DNA from: Chlorobaculum sp. 24CR
GTDB taxonomy: Bacteria; Bacteroidota; Chlorobiia; Chlorobiales; Chlorobiaceae
Direction of reading: 5' to 3'
Assembly: GCF_004118635.1 (NCBI RefSeq)
Contig: NZ_SDGU01000017.1
Location: 1 to 34,705 of the forward strand
DNA length: 34,705 bases
Shown here: positions 7,670-15,914 of the stretch, one piece after another
How the letters are laid out: each line of letters opens with the position of its first letter
How positions within the stretch are numbered: position 1 is the stretch's first letter
Program-made: the position numbers and the translations under genes
The notes under the pieces: model-generated
Database searches by the model: none
Told to the model about the DNA's origin: nothing
The model's input: the letters and a program-made list of their open reading frames with translations, nothing else

Positions 7670-8971
7670 TCAATGGTAAGGATAGAAAATATAGAAGGTT
7701 GCGGAGAGAAGCGCCAGCGTCGCCATACCTGCGTTGATCTCGCGGAAGCGTCCGGCCAGCAGCTTGATGACCACCCAACTGATGAAGCCCATCGTGATGC
7801 CGACGCCGATGTTGAAGGTGAAGAGCATCATGACGATGGTCAGGAATGCGGGCAGCAGCTCGGTGTAGTCGCCGAAATCGAAGTGGCCCGCCGACTCGAT
7901 CATGAACATGCCCACCAGCACCAGCACCGGCCCGTACGCCTGCGGCGGCACGATGGTCAGGATCGGCGCGAAGAAGAGCGCGGCGAGGAACAGAGCCGCC
8001 ACCACGAGCGCCGTGAAGCCGGTCTTGCCCCCCTGCTCGATGCCGGAGGCCGACTCGATGAACACCCCGGCGGTGGTGGTGCCGAAGAGCGCGGCCACGG
8101 TGGTCGAGAGCGCATCGACCAGCATCGGCTTGTCGATCTCCGGCAGGTTGCCGTTCTCGTCGAGCAGCCCGGCGCGGGCCGAGAGGCCGATGAGCGTACC
8201 CATCGTGTCGGCGAAATCGAGCACGAGCACGCTCAAAATAACGCCGACGAAGCCCCAGGTGAGCGCGCCCGCGACGTCGAGCTTCAGGAAGAGCGGTTCG
8301 AGCGAGGGCGGCAGGCTGAAAATCCGGGCGGGCGGCGGGATCAGCCCGAGCGCGAACATGGCGATGGTGGTGAGCGCGATGCCGATGAAGAGCGCCCCTT
8401 TGACCTTGCGCACCAGCAGCCCGCCGGTGAGCGCGAGGCCGCCGAGGCCGCAGAGCGCCGGTGTGGCTGTCAGGTCGCCGAGCTTGACCGGAGCGCCGGG
8501 TACGCCGAGGGCGACGACGCCCATGTCGCTGAGGCCGAGAAAAGCGAGGAAGAGGCCGATGCCCACCGCGAAGCTGTGCTTGAGGGTCATCGGAATCGCC
8601 TCGGCCAGCCACTTGCGCGTACCGGTCAGCGTGATGAACGTGAAGAGCACGCCGCTGACCAGAATCGCCCCAAGCGCCGTCTGCCACGAGTAGCCGAGCG
8701 TCTTGACCACCGTGTAGGCGATGAAGGCGTTCTCGCCCATGTATGGCGCGACGGCGAAGGGGCGTTTGGCATAAACGCCCATCAGCACCGTGCCGAACAC
8801 CGCCGTCAGAATCGTCGCGGTCATCGAAGCGTCGCGAGGCATTCCGGCGGCTTCGAGGATGGCCGGATTGACAACGATGATATACGAAAGCGTGAAAAAA
8901 GTGGTCAGTCCCGCCAGAAACTCCTGCCGGTAACTCGCGCCGAGCCTGTCGAATTCAAAGAAGTTCCGCAT
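7670..8971 (-). CDS. AzgA-type adenine/guanine/hypoxanthine permease
   Basis: A 433-residue inner-membrane transporter of the NCS2/AzgA group, which moves purine bases inward with protons. The N-terminus FEFDRLGASYRQEFLAGLTT and the following FTLSYIIVVNPAIL are characteristic, as are PYMGENAFIAYTVV (transmembrane segment 3 region) and the later block DFADTMGTLIGLSARAGLLD. The C-terminal half contains GTTTAGVFIESASGIEQGG, which recalls the substrate-binding segments of AzgA proteins. About a dozen hydrophobic segments are visible. It is the first gene of a two-gene unit with the carbon-nitrogen hydrolase and faces away from the peroxiredoxin gene. I saw no purine riboswitch in its upstream region. 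Adenine versus guanine/hypoxanthine preference cannot be decided. Confidence 0.92.
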   Translation of the reverse strand: MRNFFEFDRLGASYRQEFLAGLTTFFTLSYIIVVNPAILEAAGMPRDASMTATILTAVFGTVLMGVYAKRPFAVAPYMGENAFIAYTVVKTLGYSWQTALGAILVSGVLFTFITLTGTRKWLAEAIPMTLKHSFAVGIGLFLAFLGLSDMGVVALGVPGAPVKLGDLTATPALCGLGGLALTGGLLVRKVKGALFIGIALTTIAMFALGLIPPPARIFSLPPSLEPLFLKLDVAGALTWGFVGVILSVLVLDFADTMGTLIGLSARAGLLDENGNLPEIDKPMLVDALSTTVAALFGTTTAGVFIESASGIEQGGKTGFTALVVAALFLAALFFAPILTIVPPQAYGPVLVLVGMFMIESAGHFDFGDYTELLPAFLTIVMMLFTFNIGVGITMGFISWVVIKLLAGRFREINAGMATLALLSATFYIFYPYH

Positions 8972-9094
8972 GGGCGTGATAACTGATAAGTTCCGATGAT
9001 GCTTAAAAGTACGAATAATGCGACAGAATCCGTATGCGCGAGCTATTCACACTGGCATGATGGAGGTACGATAGAAAATAGTTCAGTTTCCTGT

Positions 9095-9122
9095 TTGACT
9101 CTTTCGTTCGGTTTTTTATATT
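9095..9122 (+). promoter_or_regulatory. Candidate housekeeping-type promoter of the peroxiredoxin gene
   Basis: TTGACT (9095-9100) and TATATT (9117-9122) are separated by 16 bases, a near-consensus sigma-70-type pair about 60 bases before the peroxiredoxin ATG. The ribosome site AGGAGA follows at about 9167. The match is by eye and the transcription start is not known. Confidence 0.45.
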
Positions 9123-9180
9123 GGACTAAATTAATCTTATTTAAGAACCACCATCAAACTCACTATCAGGAGATATTATC

Positions 9181-9768
9181 ATGGGTGTACTTGTAGGCCG
9201 TCCAGCCCCCGATTTCAATGAAGCCGCCGTTGTCAACGGTTCGACCTTCGTCGATTCATGCCAGCTTTCGGCATATCGCGGCAAGTATGTCGTGCTCTTT
9301 TTCTACCCGCTCGACTTCACCTTCGTTTGCCCGACGGAGTTGCACGCTTTTCAGGAGAAACTCGACGACTTCAAAAAGCGCAACGTCGAGGTTCTCGGCT
9401 GCTCGGTTGACTCCAAATTCTCGCACTTCGCCTGGCTCAACACCCCGCGCAGCAAGGGCGGCATCCAGGGCGTGACCTATCCGCTGATTTCGGACATCAA
9501 CAAGACCATCGCCAGGGATTACGACGTGCTGACCACCGATGGCAGCGTGGCGCTGAGGGGCTTGTTCCTGATCGACAAGGAGGGCATCGTTCGCCACCAG
9601 GTGGTTAACGATCTCGGCTTGGGCAGGAATGTTGACGAGGTGCTGCGTATTGTCGATGCGCTCCAGTTCACCGAAGAGTTCGGCGAGGTCTGCCCGGCCA
9701 ACTGGAACAAGGGCGACAAAACCATGAAACCGACCGACGAGGGACTCAAAGAGTATTTCGCGGAATAA
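9181..9768 (+). CDS. Typical 2-Cys peroxiredoxin (AhpC/Prx1 type)
   Basis: A 195-residue thiol peroxidase that reduces hydrogen peroxide and organic hydroperoxides in the cytoplasm. The peroxidatic Cys50 lies in FYPLDFTFVCPTE and the resolving Cys171 in EVCPANWNKGD, the typical 2-Cys arrangement in which each cysteine pairs across the dimer. A clear AGGAGA ribosome site precedes the ATG. It has its own promoter candidate and a strong terminator, so it is probably monocistronic. In an anaerobic phototroph it would protect against oxygen exposure. The electron donor (thioredoxin or another) cannot be told from the sequence. Confidence 0.96.
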   Translation: MGVLVGRPAPDFNEAAVVNGSTFVDSCQLSAYRGKYVVLFFYPLDFTFVCPTELHAFQEKLDDFKKRNVEVLGCSVDSKFSHFAWLNTPRSKGGIQGVTYPLISDINKTIARDYDVLTTDGSVALRGLFLIDKEGIVRHQVVNDLGLGRNVDEVLRIVDALQFTEEFGEVCPANWNKGDKTMKPTDEGLKEYFAE

Positions 9769-9844
9769 GTTGTAAGGGCGAACCTCTGTGTTTGCTCTTT
9801 AATAAGGGCAGCCTCGACAGGTCTGGGCTGCCCTCGATGTAAAG

Positions 9845-9881
9845 GCTTCCCCGCAAGGCAGTATCGCGGGGGAGCTTTTTT
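9845..9881 (+). terminator. Intrinsic terminator of the peroxiredoxin gene
   Basis: A stem of about 10 bp, gcttccccgc (9845-9854) with gcgggggagc (9866-9875), contains one G-T pair and is followed by six T. An extra inverted repeat, agggcagcc...gggctgccct (9805-9834), lies just before it and may add stability. Confidence 0.85.
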
Positions 9882-10070
9882 AATTGAGAATTGAGAATGT
9901 GAGGAAGGGGGTTGCCGGTGAGTCGCTGATCGCGATGTTCTGCTCGGCGTGGACAGGAGGATGAAAACCGTAGGGGCGAACCTGTGTGCCTGGCATTTTA
10001 CTGGTGGTTAAATGCCGTGGCTTTGCAGGGCAGGCGCAAGGCCTGCCCCTACGGAAGAAGAGAAATGGGT
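9882..10070. repeat. Gap between peroxiredoxin and proS: inverted-repeat element
   Basis: No gene is visible in the gap. Ten-base arms ccgtaggggc (9969-9978) and gcccctacgg (10045-10054) bound an 86-bp element. Its right half contains gggcaggcgcaaggcctgcc, the same hairpin family as at 6739 and 19915. Confidence 0.7.
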
Positions 10071-10098
10071 AAAAAAAGAGCGGCTACGAGAGCCGCCC
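10071..10098 (-). terminator. Intrinsic terminator of proS
   Basis: On the minus strand the stem gcggct / agccgc (10080-10085 and 10091-10096) is followed by a T run, seen as seven A at 10071-10077 on the plus strand. It sits about 65 bases past the proS stop. A small tandem of attcataattc units (10140-10160) lies between stop and stem. Confidence 0.8.
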
Positions 10099-10162
10099 GA
10101 TAAATCATTCATTTCTTATTTCTTACCAGTCATAATTCAGCATTCATAATTCATAATTCTCT

Positions 10163-11608
10163 TCAGTACGCTTTGGCGAACACCACCTTTTGCGTGGCGG
10201 GGTTGCCGCTGCGGATGCAGGTTCCCGGTTCGTCCATGTTGTACTGTTTGCGGTACTCTTCGTCCACAGGCATCACCCTGATGGTTGCCTTTGTCTCCTC
10301 CTTGATGAGCGCTTCGGTTTCGTCCGTGCCGTCCCAGTGGGCGATGACGAACCCTTTTTCCACGCTCGCCCTGAACTCTTCCCACGTCGTTGCTTCAACC
10401 GTGCTCTCTTGCCGGAACTGCAAGGCGCGGTCGTAGAGGTTTTGCTGAATATCGTTCAGAATCTCCTCGATGTTGACCGGGAGTTCGCCGTCGAGCAGCA
10501 GCTCGGTTTTTTCGAAGGTGTCGCGGCGGGCGACGATGCACTTGCCCTCTGCGATGTCGCGCGGGCCGAGTTCGATCCGCACCGGAATGCCCTGCAGCTC
10601 GTACTCGGCGAACTTCCAGCCGGGCGAGTTGTTCTCGCTGTCATCGACGAAGGTCGCGATGCCGTGCCGGTTCAGCGCTTTGGCGATGAACCGGGCGTGC
10701 GAGCGCACCTCCTCCTTGTCGCCCCGGAGGATCGGAATAATCACCACCTGTCGCGAGGCGAGTTTCGGCGGCAGCACCAGGCCCTTGTCGTCGGAGTGCG
10801 CCATGATGAGCGCGCCGATCAGCCGCGTCGAAACGCCCCAGCTCGTGGCCCACACATAGTCGAGCACGCCGTCTTTGGTCTGGAACTGGCAGTCGAACGC
10901 TTTGGCGAAGTTCTGGCCGAGGTTGTGCGAGGTGCCCGCCTGCAACGCCTTGCCGTCCTGCATCATCGCCTCGATGCAATACGTCGCGTCCGCACCGGCG
11001 AACTTCTCGCTGTCGCTCTTTTTGCCCACGATCACCGGCATTGCCATGTACTCCTCGGCGAAGGTGCGATAGACGTTAATCATGCGGATCACCTCCTCCT
11101 GCGCCTCCTCCGGCGTGGCGTGCGCCGTGTGCCCCTCCTGCCAGAGGAACTCGGTCGTCCGCAGGAACAGGCGGGTGCGCATCTCCCAGCGCACGACGTT
11201 GGCCCACTGGTTGATGAGGATCGGCAGGTCGCGGTACGACTGGATCCACTTTTTATAGGACGACCAGATGATGGTCTCCGAGGTCGGGCGAACGTAGAGC
11301 TTTTCGGTCAACTCCTCGCCGCCGCCATGTGTTACCACGGCGCACTCCGGCGCGAAGCCCTCGATGTGCTCGGCCTCTTTGGCGATGAAGCTTTCGGGGA
11401 TGAACAGCGGGAAGTAGGCGTTCACATGCCCGGTCGCCTTGAACATGCCGTCGAGCGCCGCCTGCATCTTCTCCCAGATGGCGTAGCCGTTGGGGCGGAT
11501 GACCATGCAGCCGCGCACGTCCGAATAGTCAGCCAGTTTGGCCGACCGGACAAGGTCGATATACCATTGAGAGTAGTCCTCTTGTCTCGAAGTGATTTTA
11601 TCAGCCAC
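10163..11608 (-). CDS. proS: Prolyl-tRNA synthetase, archaeal/eukaryotic type
   Basis: ProRS charges tRNA-Pro. The 481-residue length and architecture are those of the archaeal/eukaryotic-type enzyme. The class II catalytic core runs from the N-terminus ([20 protein letters not shown]), with motif 2 in [20 protein letters not shown] and motif 3 in [19 protein letters not shown]. The anticodon-binding domain follows ([14 protein letters not shown]), then a C-terminal extension ending in FAKAY, typical of this type. The large editing insertion of the usual bacterial enzyme is absent. Its own promoter would lie in the 129-base gap before it; a terminator follows. Many bacteria carry this form, so it is a lineage feature rather than proof of recent transfer. 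Confidence 0.97.
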   Translation of the reverse strand: MADKITSRQEDYSQWYIDLVRSAKLADYSDVRGCMVIRPNGYAIWEKMQAALDGMFKATGHVNAYFPLFIPESFIAKEAEHIEGFAPECAVVTHGGGEELTEKLYVRPTSETIIWSSYKKWIQSYRDLPILINQWANVVRWEMRTRLFLRTTEFLWQEGHTAHATPEEAQEEVIRMINVYRTFAEEYMAMPVIVGKKSDSEKFAGADATYCIEAMMQDGKALQAGTSHNLGQNFAKAFDCQFQTKDGVLDYVWATSWGVSTRLIGALIMAHSDDKGLVLPPKLASRQVVIIPILRGDKEEVRSHARFIAKALNRHGIATFVDDSENNSPGWKFAEYELQGIPVRIELGPRDIAEGKCIVARRDTFEKTELLLDGELPVNIEEILNDIQQNLYDRALQFRQESTVEATTWEEFRASVEKGFVIAHWDGTDETEALIKEETKATIRVMPVDEEYRKQYNMDEPGTCIRSGNPATQKVVFAKAY

Positions 11609-11737
11609 GGTAATGCTTGCGGTTTGAATTATAAAGAAATACGGAGGCTGGATTCCTCCGCGCCAATGCGTTTTGTAAAAGTAATGAAATGGAGGCAGAT
11701 AACATCGTTCAGGCGGAACCGTCGCGATGAGGCGGCG

Positions 11738-12478
11738 TTACTCTTCGAATTTTTTCATTTTGTTCATGAGCTGGCGCAGATGCTCTTTCTGCTGGCTGTC
11801 GATGGTGGTTTGGCCCGCCTCGACGCGCCGGTAGCCCGCCGGAACGCGGAAGCTCGATTCGACAACCGGTTTCGGCGTAACCCTTTTCAGCTCCATAACA
11901 TAGAGTCCGTTACCGTTCTTCTGGACGATCTTGACCGGGAAGCCATCGACGCCATTCTGCTTGAGCATGCGCGAGAGCGAGGTGTTCGAGAGGCGCGGGT
12001 TCTGCGATTGCAGCAGCCGGAAGGTCGAGAAGTTGGCCAGCCCTTTGGTCATCCAGAGGTCGAGCGTGTCGGTGGTGCTCTGGAGCCGGACGTGCTGGCA
12101 CGGGTAGCCTTTGATGGTTTCGAGGCCAACGAGCGTGAAGCGGTAGTTGCTGTCGAAATCGAGCAAGGTGGCGCTCTCGGCGGCGCTTCGCAGGTTCACG
12201 ACGCTCCAGCTTTTCGACTTGTGATTGACGATGACGGCCTCGTCGGGCCTCGCGCTGCGGGTGATGACGGTCGTTTTGAGCGGTTCGGGAATACGGTCGA
12301 GCATCATCGCCATGTCCATCTTCTGATCGCGCTTGCCGAAGAGATAAGAAATATCCGCCTTTCCGTTCGGCATGGTAAGTTTCATCTCCATCGCGCCGGT
12401 GAACGCGGCACGGGCGCTCGACGGGATGGCGAGAAACAGGAGAAGCAGGGCGGCGAGAGAGCTGGGAAGTCGTTTCAT
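11738..12478 (-). CDS. Secreted DUF4412-like protein
   Basis: A 246-residue exported protein. I chose ATG 12478 because it opens with a textbook signal peptide (MKRLPSSLAALLLLFLAIPS, cleavage near ARA); the frame remains open to 12622 without any such feature. The mature part is beta-rich, with short repeated strands (GAMEMKLTMPNGKADISYLF, VIVNHKSKSWSVVNL, FTLVGLETIKGYPCQHVRL) like periplasmic DUF4412 proteins, which share a fold with lipoprotein carriers such as LolA. The C-terminus is a charged helix (MNKMKKFEE). No function is established. It lies upstream of proS on the same strand but 129 bases apart, so cotranscription is uncertain. Confidence 0.75.
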   Translation of the reverse strand: MKRLPSSLAALLLLFLAIPSSARAAFTGAMEMKLTMPNGKADISYLFGKRDQKMDMAMMLDRIPEPLKTTVITRSARPDEAVIVNHKSKSWSVVNLRSAAESATLLDFDSNYRFTLVGLETIKGYPCQHVRLQSTTDTLDLWMTKGLANFSTFRLLQSQNPRLSNTSLSRMLKQNGVDGFPVKIVQKNGNGLYVMELKRVTPKPVVESSFRVPAGYRRVEAGQTTIDSQQKEHLRQLMNKMKKFEE

Positions 12479-12596
12479 GGGTGGCAATCGGTTGCTGGTG
12501 TTTGGCAAAATATCGCAAAAAAACGGAAGATGTTCGTTTTTCCGATTATGACGCTGTTTTGGGGTGGTTCTTGCCGGGCGGCGAGTTTTCTTTCCT

Positions 12597-12731
12597 GGGA
12601 GCGCCGAGCGCCTGCTCGGCATCTTTCAGGCGATTATATCTCTTATTTACTGTAGTTTTGCTTTATTTTGCGAGATATTTAAAATCTTTGAAGCCTACGG
12701 CTTCATTGCCGAGCAGGCGCTCGGCGCTCCC
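12597..12731. repeat. Perfect 24-bp inverted repeat bounding an 87-bp spacer
   Basis: The arm at 12597-12620 is an exact reverse complement of the arm at 12708-12731. Each arm is itself a hairpin, gccgagc-gcct-gctcggc. The AT-rich 87-bp spacer shows no gene. The layout fits a small non-autonomous mobile element or a paired REP-like unit. No target duplication is obvious. It fills the gap between the DUF4412-like gene and the small membrane protein. Confidence 0.8.
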
Positions 12732-12855
12732 GGCTATCGAGATAACCACCTATAGAAAAGCGGGATTCTGCGATGCCATGCCGCGCTGGTTCGTATGGAA
12801 AAGCGTATCTTCAACGGACATCGTGCGATAAAACCGAATCTGTCAGAGGAGCGCT

Positions 12856-13059
12856 ATGAGCACTAAACCCATCAGTCATACAAGCCAGAGCAGGCCAGCG
12901 GCTCAGCGTCACGAGAGTCCGAAGGCTCCGGTTGAGATCAAAATCCCGCAGCGGATGGTGAATCTGCCGACTATCCCGTCGAAGATTCTCAGAAATATCG
13001 TTGTGCTTGTTCTGACGGTAATAGCGCTTGTTGCCGGAGGTTATTTATACTTTTTCTGA
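12856..13059 (+). CDS. Small C-tail-anchored membrane protein, 67 residues
   Basis: A short gene with a good ribosome site (AGAGGAG about 6 bases before the ATG). The first two-thirds are polar and rich in Ser, Pro, His and Arg (SHTSQSRPAAQRHESPKAPV). Residues 45-67 (NIVVLVLTVIALVAGGYLYFF) form one membrane segment that ends the protein. I do not recognise a family. The coding case rests on the ribosome site, the amphipathic layout and the absence of an overlapping gene on either strand. It precedes prmC by 100 bases on the same strand. Confidence 0.65.
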   Translation: MSTKPISHTSQSRPAAQRHESPKAPVEIKIPQRMVNLPTIPSKILRNIVVLVLTVIALVAGGYLYFF

Positions 13060-13158
13060 CAGCAGTGATTCCCAGGCTGATTGTATCTGTCTGAATATTG
13101 TCGTACCCCTGCAAAATTTGTAAATACCCCCCAATCCCAGTAATCCAAACCACCCGTC

Positions 13159-14043
13159 ATGCCTGAAGAGAAAGTGTGGAGCGTTGTAGAGTTGCTGAAG
13201 ACGACGATGGCGTTTTTTGTCGAAAAGAAAATCGACGAGCCGCGTCTGTCGGCGGAGCTTTTGCTGGGGCGGGTGCTGGGGTTGCAGCGGCTTCAGCTCT
13301 ATCTCGATCATGAGAGGCCGGTGACGCCGTCTGAGCTGGTGGCGTTTCGGGCGGCTTGCCGGGAGCGGATGCAGGGCAGGCCGGTGCAGTATATCGCGGG
13401 GGAAGCGTTTTTTTACGGCTACCGCTTTTTCGTCGATGAGCGGGTGCTGATTCCGCGCCCGGAGACCGAGCTGGTGCTCGAACACGCGATGGAGCGGCTC
13501 GCGGCGAGCGGCCTTGCGTCCGCGCAATCGCCCTCGATTCTCGACATCGGCACCGGCAGCGGCTGTATCGCCATCACGCTTGCCCTGCGCCTGCCCGGCG
13601 CTCGCGTCACTGCTGCTGACGTCTCCGCCGATGCGCTCGACGTCGCCCGCCGCAATGCCGAGGCGCATGGCGTGGCGGAGCGCATCACCTTCGTCCTTGC
13701 CGACGCGCTCGATTCGTCTTTTGCCGAAAAGGCTGGCGGGCCGTTCGACATGGTCATTTCCAATCCGCCCTACATTCCCGAAGCGGAGTGGGCGACCCTT
13801 CAGGAGGAGGTGAAGCAGTACGAGCCGAAGCTCGCGCTGGTCGCGCCGCAAGGGTTCGAGTATTACGAGAGTATCGTCGCCGCCGCTCCGGCGCTGCTCC
13901 GCGCAGGCGGGGTGCTCTGCTTCGAGCTTCACGCCGACGGCGCGGCGGGGGTCAGGGCGCTGCTCGGCTCCGGCTTTGGCGGCATCGAGGTGATGCAGGA
14001 TTACAACAAGCTCGACCGGGCGCTTTCGTGCATTTCGGCGTGA
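13159..14043 (+). CDS. prmC: Release factor glutamine methyltransferase
   Basis: PrmC methylates the glutamine of the GGQ motif in release factors RF1 and RF2 using S-adenosylmethionine. The 294-residue length is usual. The N-terminal helical domain contains the substrate-side motif RMQGRPVQYIAGEAFFYGYRF in slightly divergent form. The Rossmann methyltransferase domain has the AdoMet loop LDIGTGSGCIAITLAL and the catalytic NPPY motif (ISNPPYIPEAEW). It starts 99 bases after the small membrane protein gene and is followed, after 166 bases, by hrcA. Confidence 0.96.
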   Translation: MPEEKVWSVVELLKTTMAFFVEKKIDEPRLSAELLLGRVLGLQRLQLYLDHERPVTPSELVAFRAACRERMQGRPVQYIAGEAFFYGYRFFVDERVLIPRPETELVLEHAMERLAASGLASAQSPSILDIGTGSGCIAITLALRLPGARVTAADVSADALDVARRNAEAHGVAERITFVLADALDSSFAEKAGGPFDMVISNPPYIPEAEWATLQEEVKQYEPKLALVAPQGFEYYESIVAAAPALLRAGGVLCFELHADGAAGVRALLGSGFGGIEVMQDYNKLDRALSCISA

Positions 14044-14209
14044 ACCCTCGCGGTTTATTCAAAGTTAAATTTCTGTATATTGCTTGCCGTCGTGGCTACG
14101 GTTATCGAGGCAACTATCGGGGTACTCCCGTTGTTCATGAATGTCGGCCCCGAATGGTCTTGCCGCGCCGATCCGCGCGAAATCAGTTTCAAGTACAGGC
14201 AGTTACCAG

Positions 14210-15274
14210 ATGATCTATCGTGATTTGAGCCTGCGTGAACGTCAGGTTCTCGGTATAATCATACAGTCCTACGTCGTTTCGGCGATGCCGGTCGGCTCGC
14301 GTACCATTGCGCGCAACTACAATCTCGGCCTGTCGGACGCGACCATCCGTAACGTCATGGCCGATCTGGAGGCGTACGGTTTTATCAGCCAGCCGCACAC
14401 CTCCGCCGGACGGGTGCCGACCGACAAGGGGTATCGCTATTACGTCGATCTCATCATGAACGTCAGCCGCATCGACGACGAGGAGAAGCGCCTGATCGAC
14501 GACCGGTTCAGCGCTCGCGGCTCGGAGCTGAAGGGCACCTCCGCCGAGGTGCTGGGCGCGGCGGCGCGGGTGCTCGGAAGCATCTCCCGCCAGCTCGCCG
14601 TGGTGCTGCCGCCGAGGCTCTCCAACGCGGTCTTCGAGCGGCTCGACATCGTGCAGCTCGGCTCGTCGCGGATCATGGTGGTCATCGCCATCCAGTCGCT
14701 CTTCGTCAAGACCATCGTCATGGAGCTGAGCGCTGAAATTTCGCGCCAGAAGATCGACGCCGTGGTCAACGTGCTCAACGAACGGCTGTCGGGGCTGACG
14801 CTCGAAGAGATTCGCAGCACCATCGGCAAGCGCCTGTCGGACTTCAAGGGCGGCGAGGGGTTGATGAACAGCATCGTCAGTTCAGCCGACACGCTCTTCG
14901 ACGAATCGTCGATTCTCGAACGGCTTTACGTTTCGGGTACCGGCAACATCGTCGATCAGCCGGAGTTCAAGCAGCCGGAGCGGGTGCGCGACATCATCAC
15001 CATGATCGAGGACAAGTTCGGCATGGCAAGGCTCGTCGATAACGCCGCGCCATCGGCGCTGCGGCAGGGGCGCGAGGTGGCTATCAGTATCGGCACCGAG
15101 AACCGCACGGGCAACGCCGCAGATCTGACCATTGTTTCATCGCCCTACTACGCGGGCAAGATGATTGGCAGGGTCGGCGTCATGGGGCCGAAGCGGATGG
15201 ATTACGAACACGCCGTGCGCGTGGTGAACTACATGGCGGGCTGCCTGTCGGAGGCGCTCTCCGGAAACAATTAA
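14210..15274 (+). CDS. hrcA: Heat-inducible transcription repressor HrcA
   Basis: HrcA binds CIRCE operators and represses chaperone genes until heat or misfolding titrates GroEL. I start at ATG 14210 ([20 protein letters not shown]), the usual family N-terminus, giving 354 residues; the open frame reaches back to 14141 without a ribosome site. The N-terminal winged helix includes [20 protein letters not shown] and the loop [19 protein letters not shown]. The C-terminus carries the dimerisation and GAF-like domain ending [20 protein letters not shown]. It heads hrcA-grpE-dnaJ. I found no CIRCE sequence (TTAGCACTC...GAGTGCTAA) in the 166 bases before it, so autoregulation by a standard operator is not supported here. 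Confidence 0.97.
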   Translation: MIYRDLSLRERQVLGIIIQSYVVSAMPVGSRTIARNYNLGLSDATIRNVMADLEAYGFISQPHTSAGRVPTDKGYRYYVDLIMNVSRIDDEEKRLIDDRFSARGSELKGTSAEVLGAAARVLGSISRQLAVVLPPRLSNAVFERLDIVQLGSSRIMVVIAIQSLFVKTIVMELSAEISRQKIDAVVNVLNERLSGLTLEEIRSTIGKRLSDFKGGEGLMNSIVSSADTLFDESSILERLYVSGTGNIVDQPEFKQPERVRDIITMIEDKFGMARLVDNAAPSALRQGREVAISIGTENRTGNAADLTIVSSPYYAGKMIGRVGVMGPKRMDYEHAVRVVNYMAGCLSEALSGNN

Positions 15275-15298
15275 TTATCAAATACATTAGCTGCAATC

Positions 15299-15880
15299 AT
15301 GACCAGAAAGCACCACAAGGAACAGGAAGAGATACCGGAGACGATCAACACCGAAGCGGCTGAAACGGCTGCCGACGAGACGGTGGCGGAGATTCCGGCG
15401 GCGACCGAGGCCGACATGGAGGCTGAAATCTCCGCGCGCGACGCCGAGATTCAGAAGCTTCGCGAAGAGGTGATGCGCCGCGCCGCCGATTTCGAGAACT
15501 TCCGGAAGCAGAAGGAGCGCGAAGCCGCGCTGTCGGGCACGCGGATGCTGGAGAACACGGTGCGCGACCTGTTGCCGCTGATCGATGACCTGAAGCGCCT
15601 CATGAGCCACATTCCCGCTGAAATGCAGGAGATGGCCGAGGCAAAGCCCTTCATCGAGGGGGTGGAGTTGATCCGCAAGAACTTCATGTCGCTGCTCGAA
15701 AACAAGGGTGTCAAGGAGATCGAGGCTAAAGGCAAAGTGCTCGACGTGAATTTCCACGAAGCGATCACGCAGATCGATGCGCCGGGCGCGGAGCCGGACA
15801 CCATCGTCGAGGAGTACCAGACCGGCTACACGCTTGGCGACAGGGTGATTCGTCACGCCAAGGTGATCGTCGCCAAATAA
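15299..15880 (+). CDS. grpE: Nucleotide exchange factor GrpE
   Basis: GrpE releases ADP from DnaK in the Hsp70 cycle. The 193-residue protein has an acidic, disordered N-terminus rich in Glu and Ala (to about 45). A long coiled coil with the signature [18 protein letters not shown] follows, then a C-terminal beta domain with [20 protein letters not shown] and [20 protein letters not shown]. It lies 24 bases after hrcA and 34 bases before dnaJ, in one operon. The dnaK gene is not in this window, so its partner is encoded elsewhere. Confidence 0.97.
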   Translation: MTRKHHKEQEEIPETINTEAAETAADETVAEIPAATEADMEAEISARDAEIQKLREEVMRRAADFENFRKQKEREAALSGTRMLENTVRDLLPLIDDLKRLMSHIPAEMQEMAEAKPFIEGVELIRKNFMSLLENKGVKEIEAKGKVLDVNFHEAITQIDAPGAEPDTIVEEYQTGYTLGDRVIRHAKVIVAK

Positions 15881-15914
15881 CCAGGTTCAGATATAAATAG
15901 CGAGAGCATACACG

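Noticed and set aside
6801-8687. 628-codon frame joining the hydrolase with the permease region
   Set aside because: The first 280 codons are an out-of-frame reading of the permease gene. Only the part from ATG 7661 is the hydrolase; it is not a fusion.
7673-8986. 437-codon plus-strand frame opposite the purine permease
   Set aside because: The translation is rich in Glu, Arg and His, typical of reading a membrane-protein gene backwards.
8972-9060. Possible purine riboswitch before the permease
   Set aside because: The three-way junction consensus and its conserved loops are not present in the minus-strand leader.
10190-12655. 821-codon plus-strand frame opposite proS and the DUF4412-like gene
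   Set aside because: Antisense shadow of two well-supported minus-strand genes. High GC at third positions removes stops in the opposite frame; the translation is Arg/Asp/His-rich without domains.
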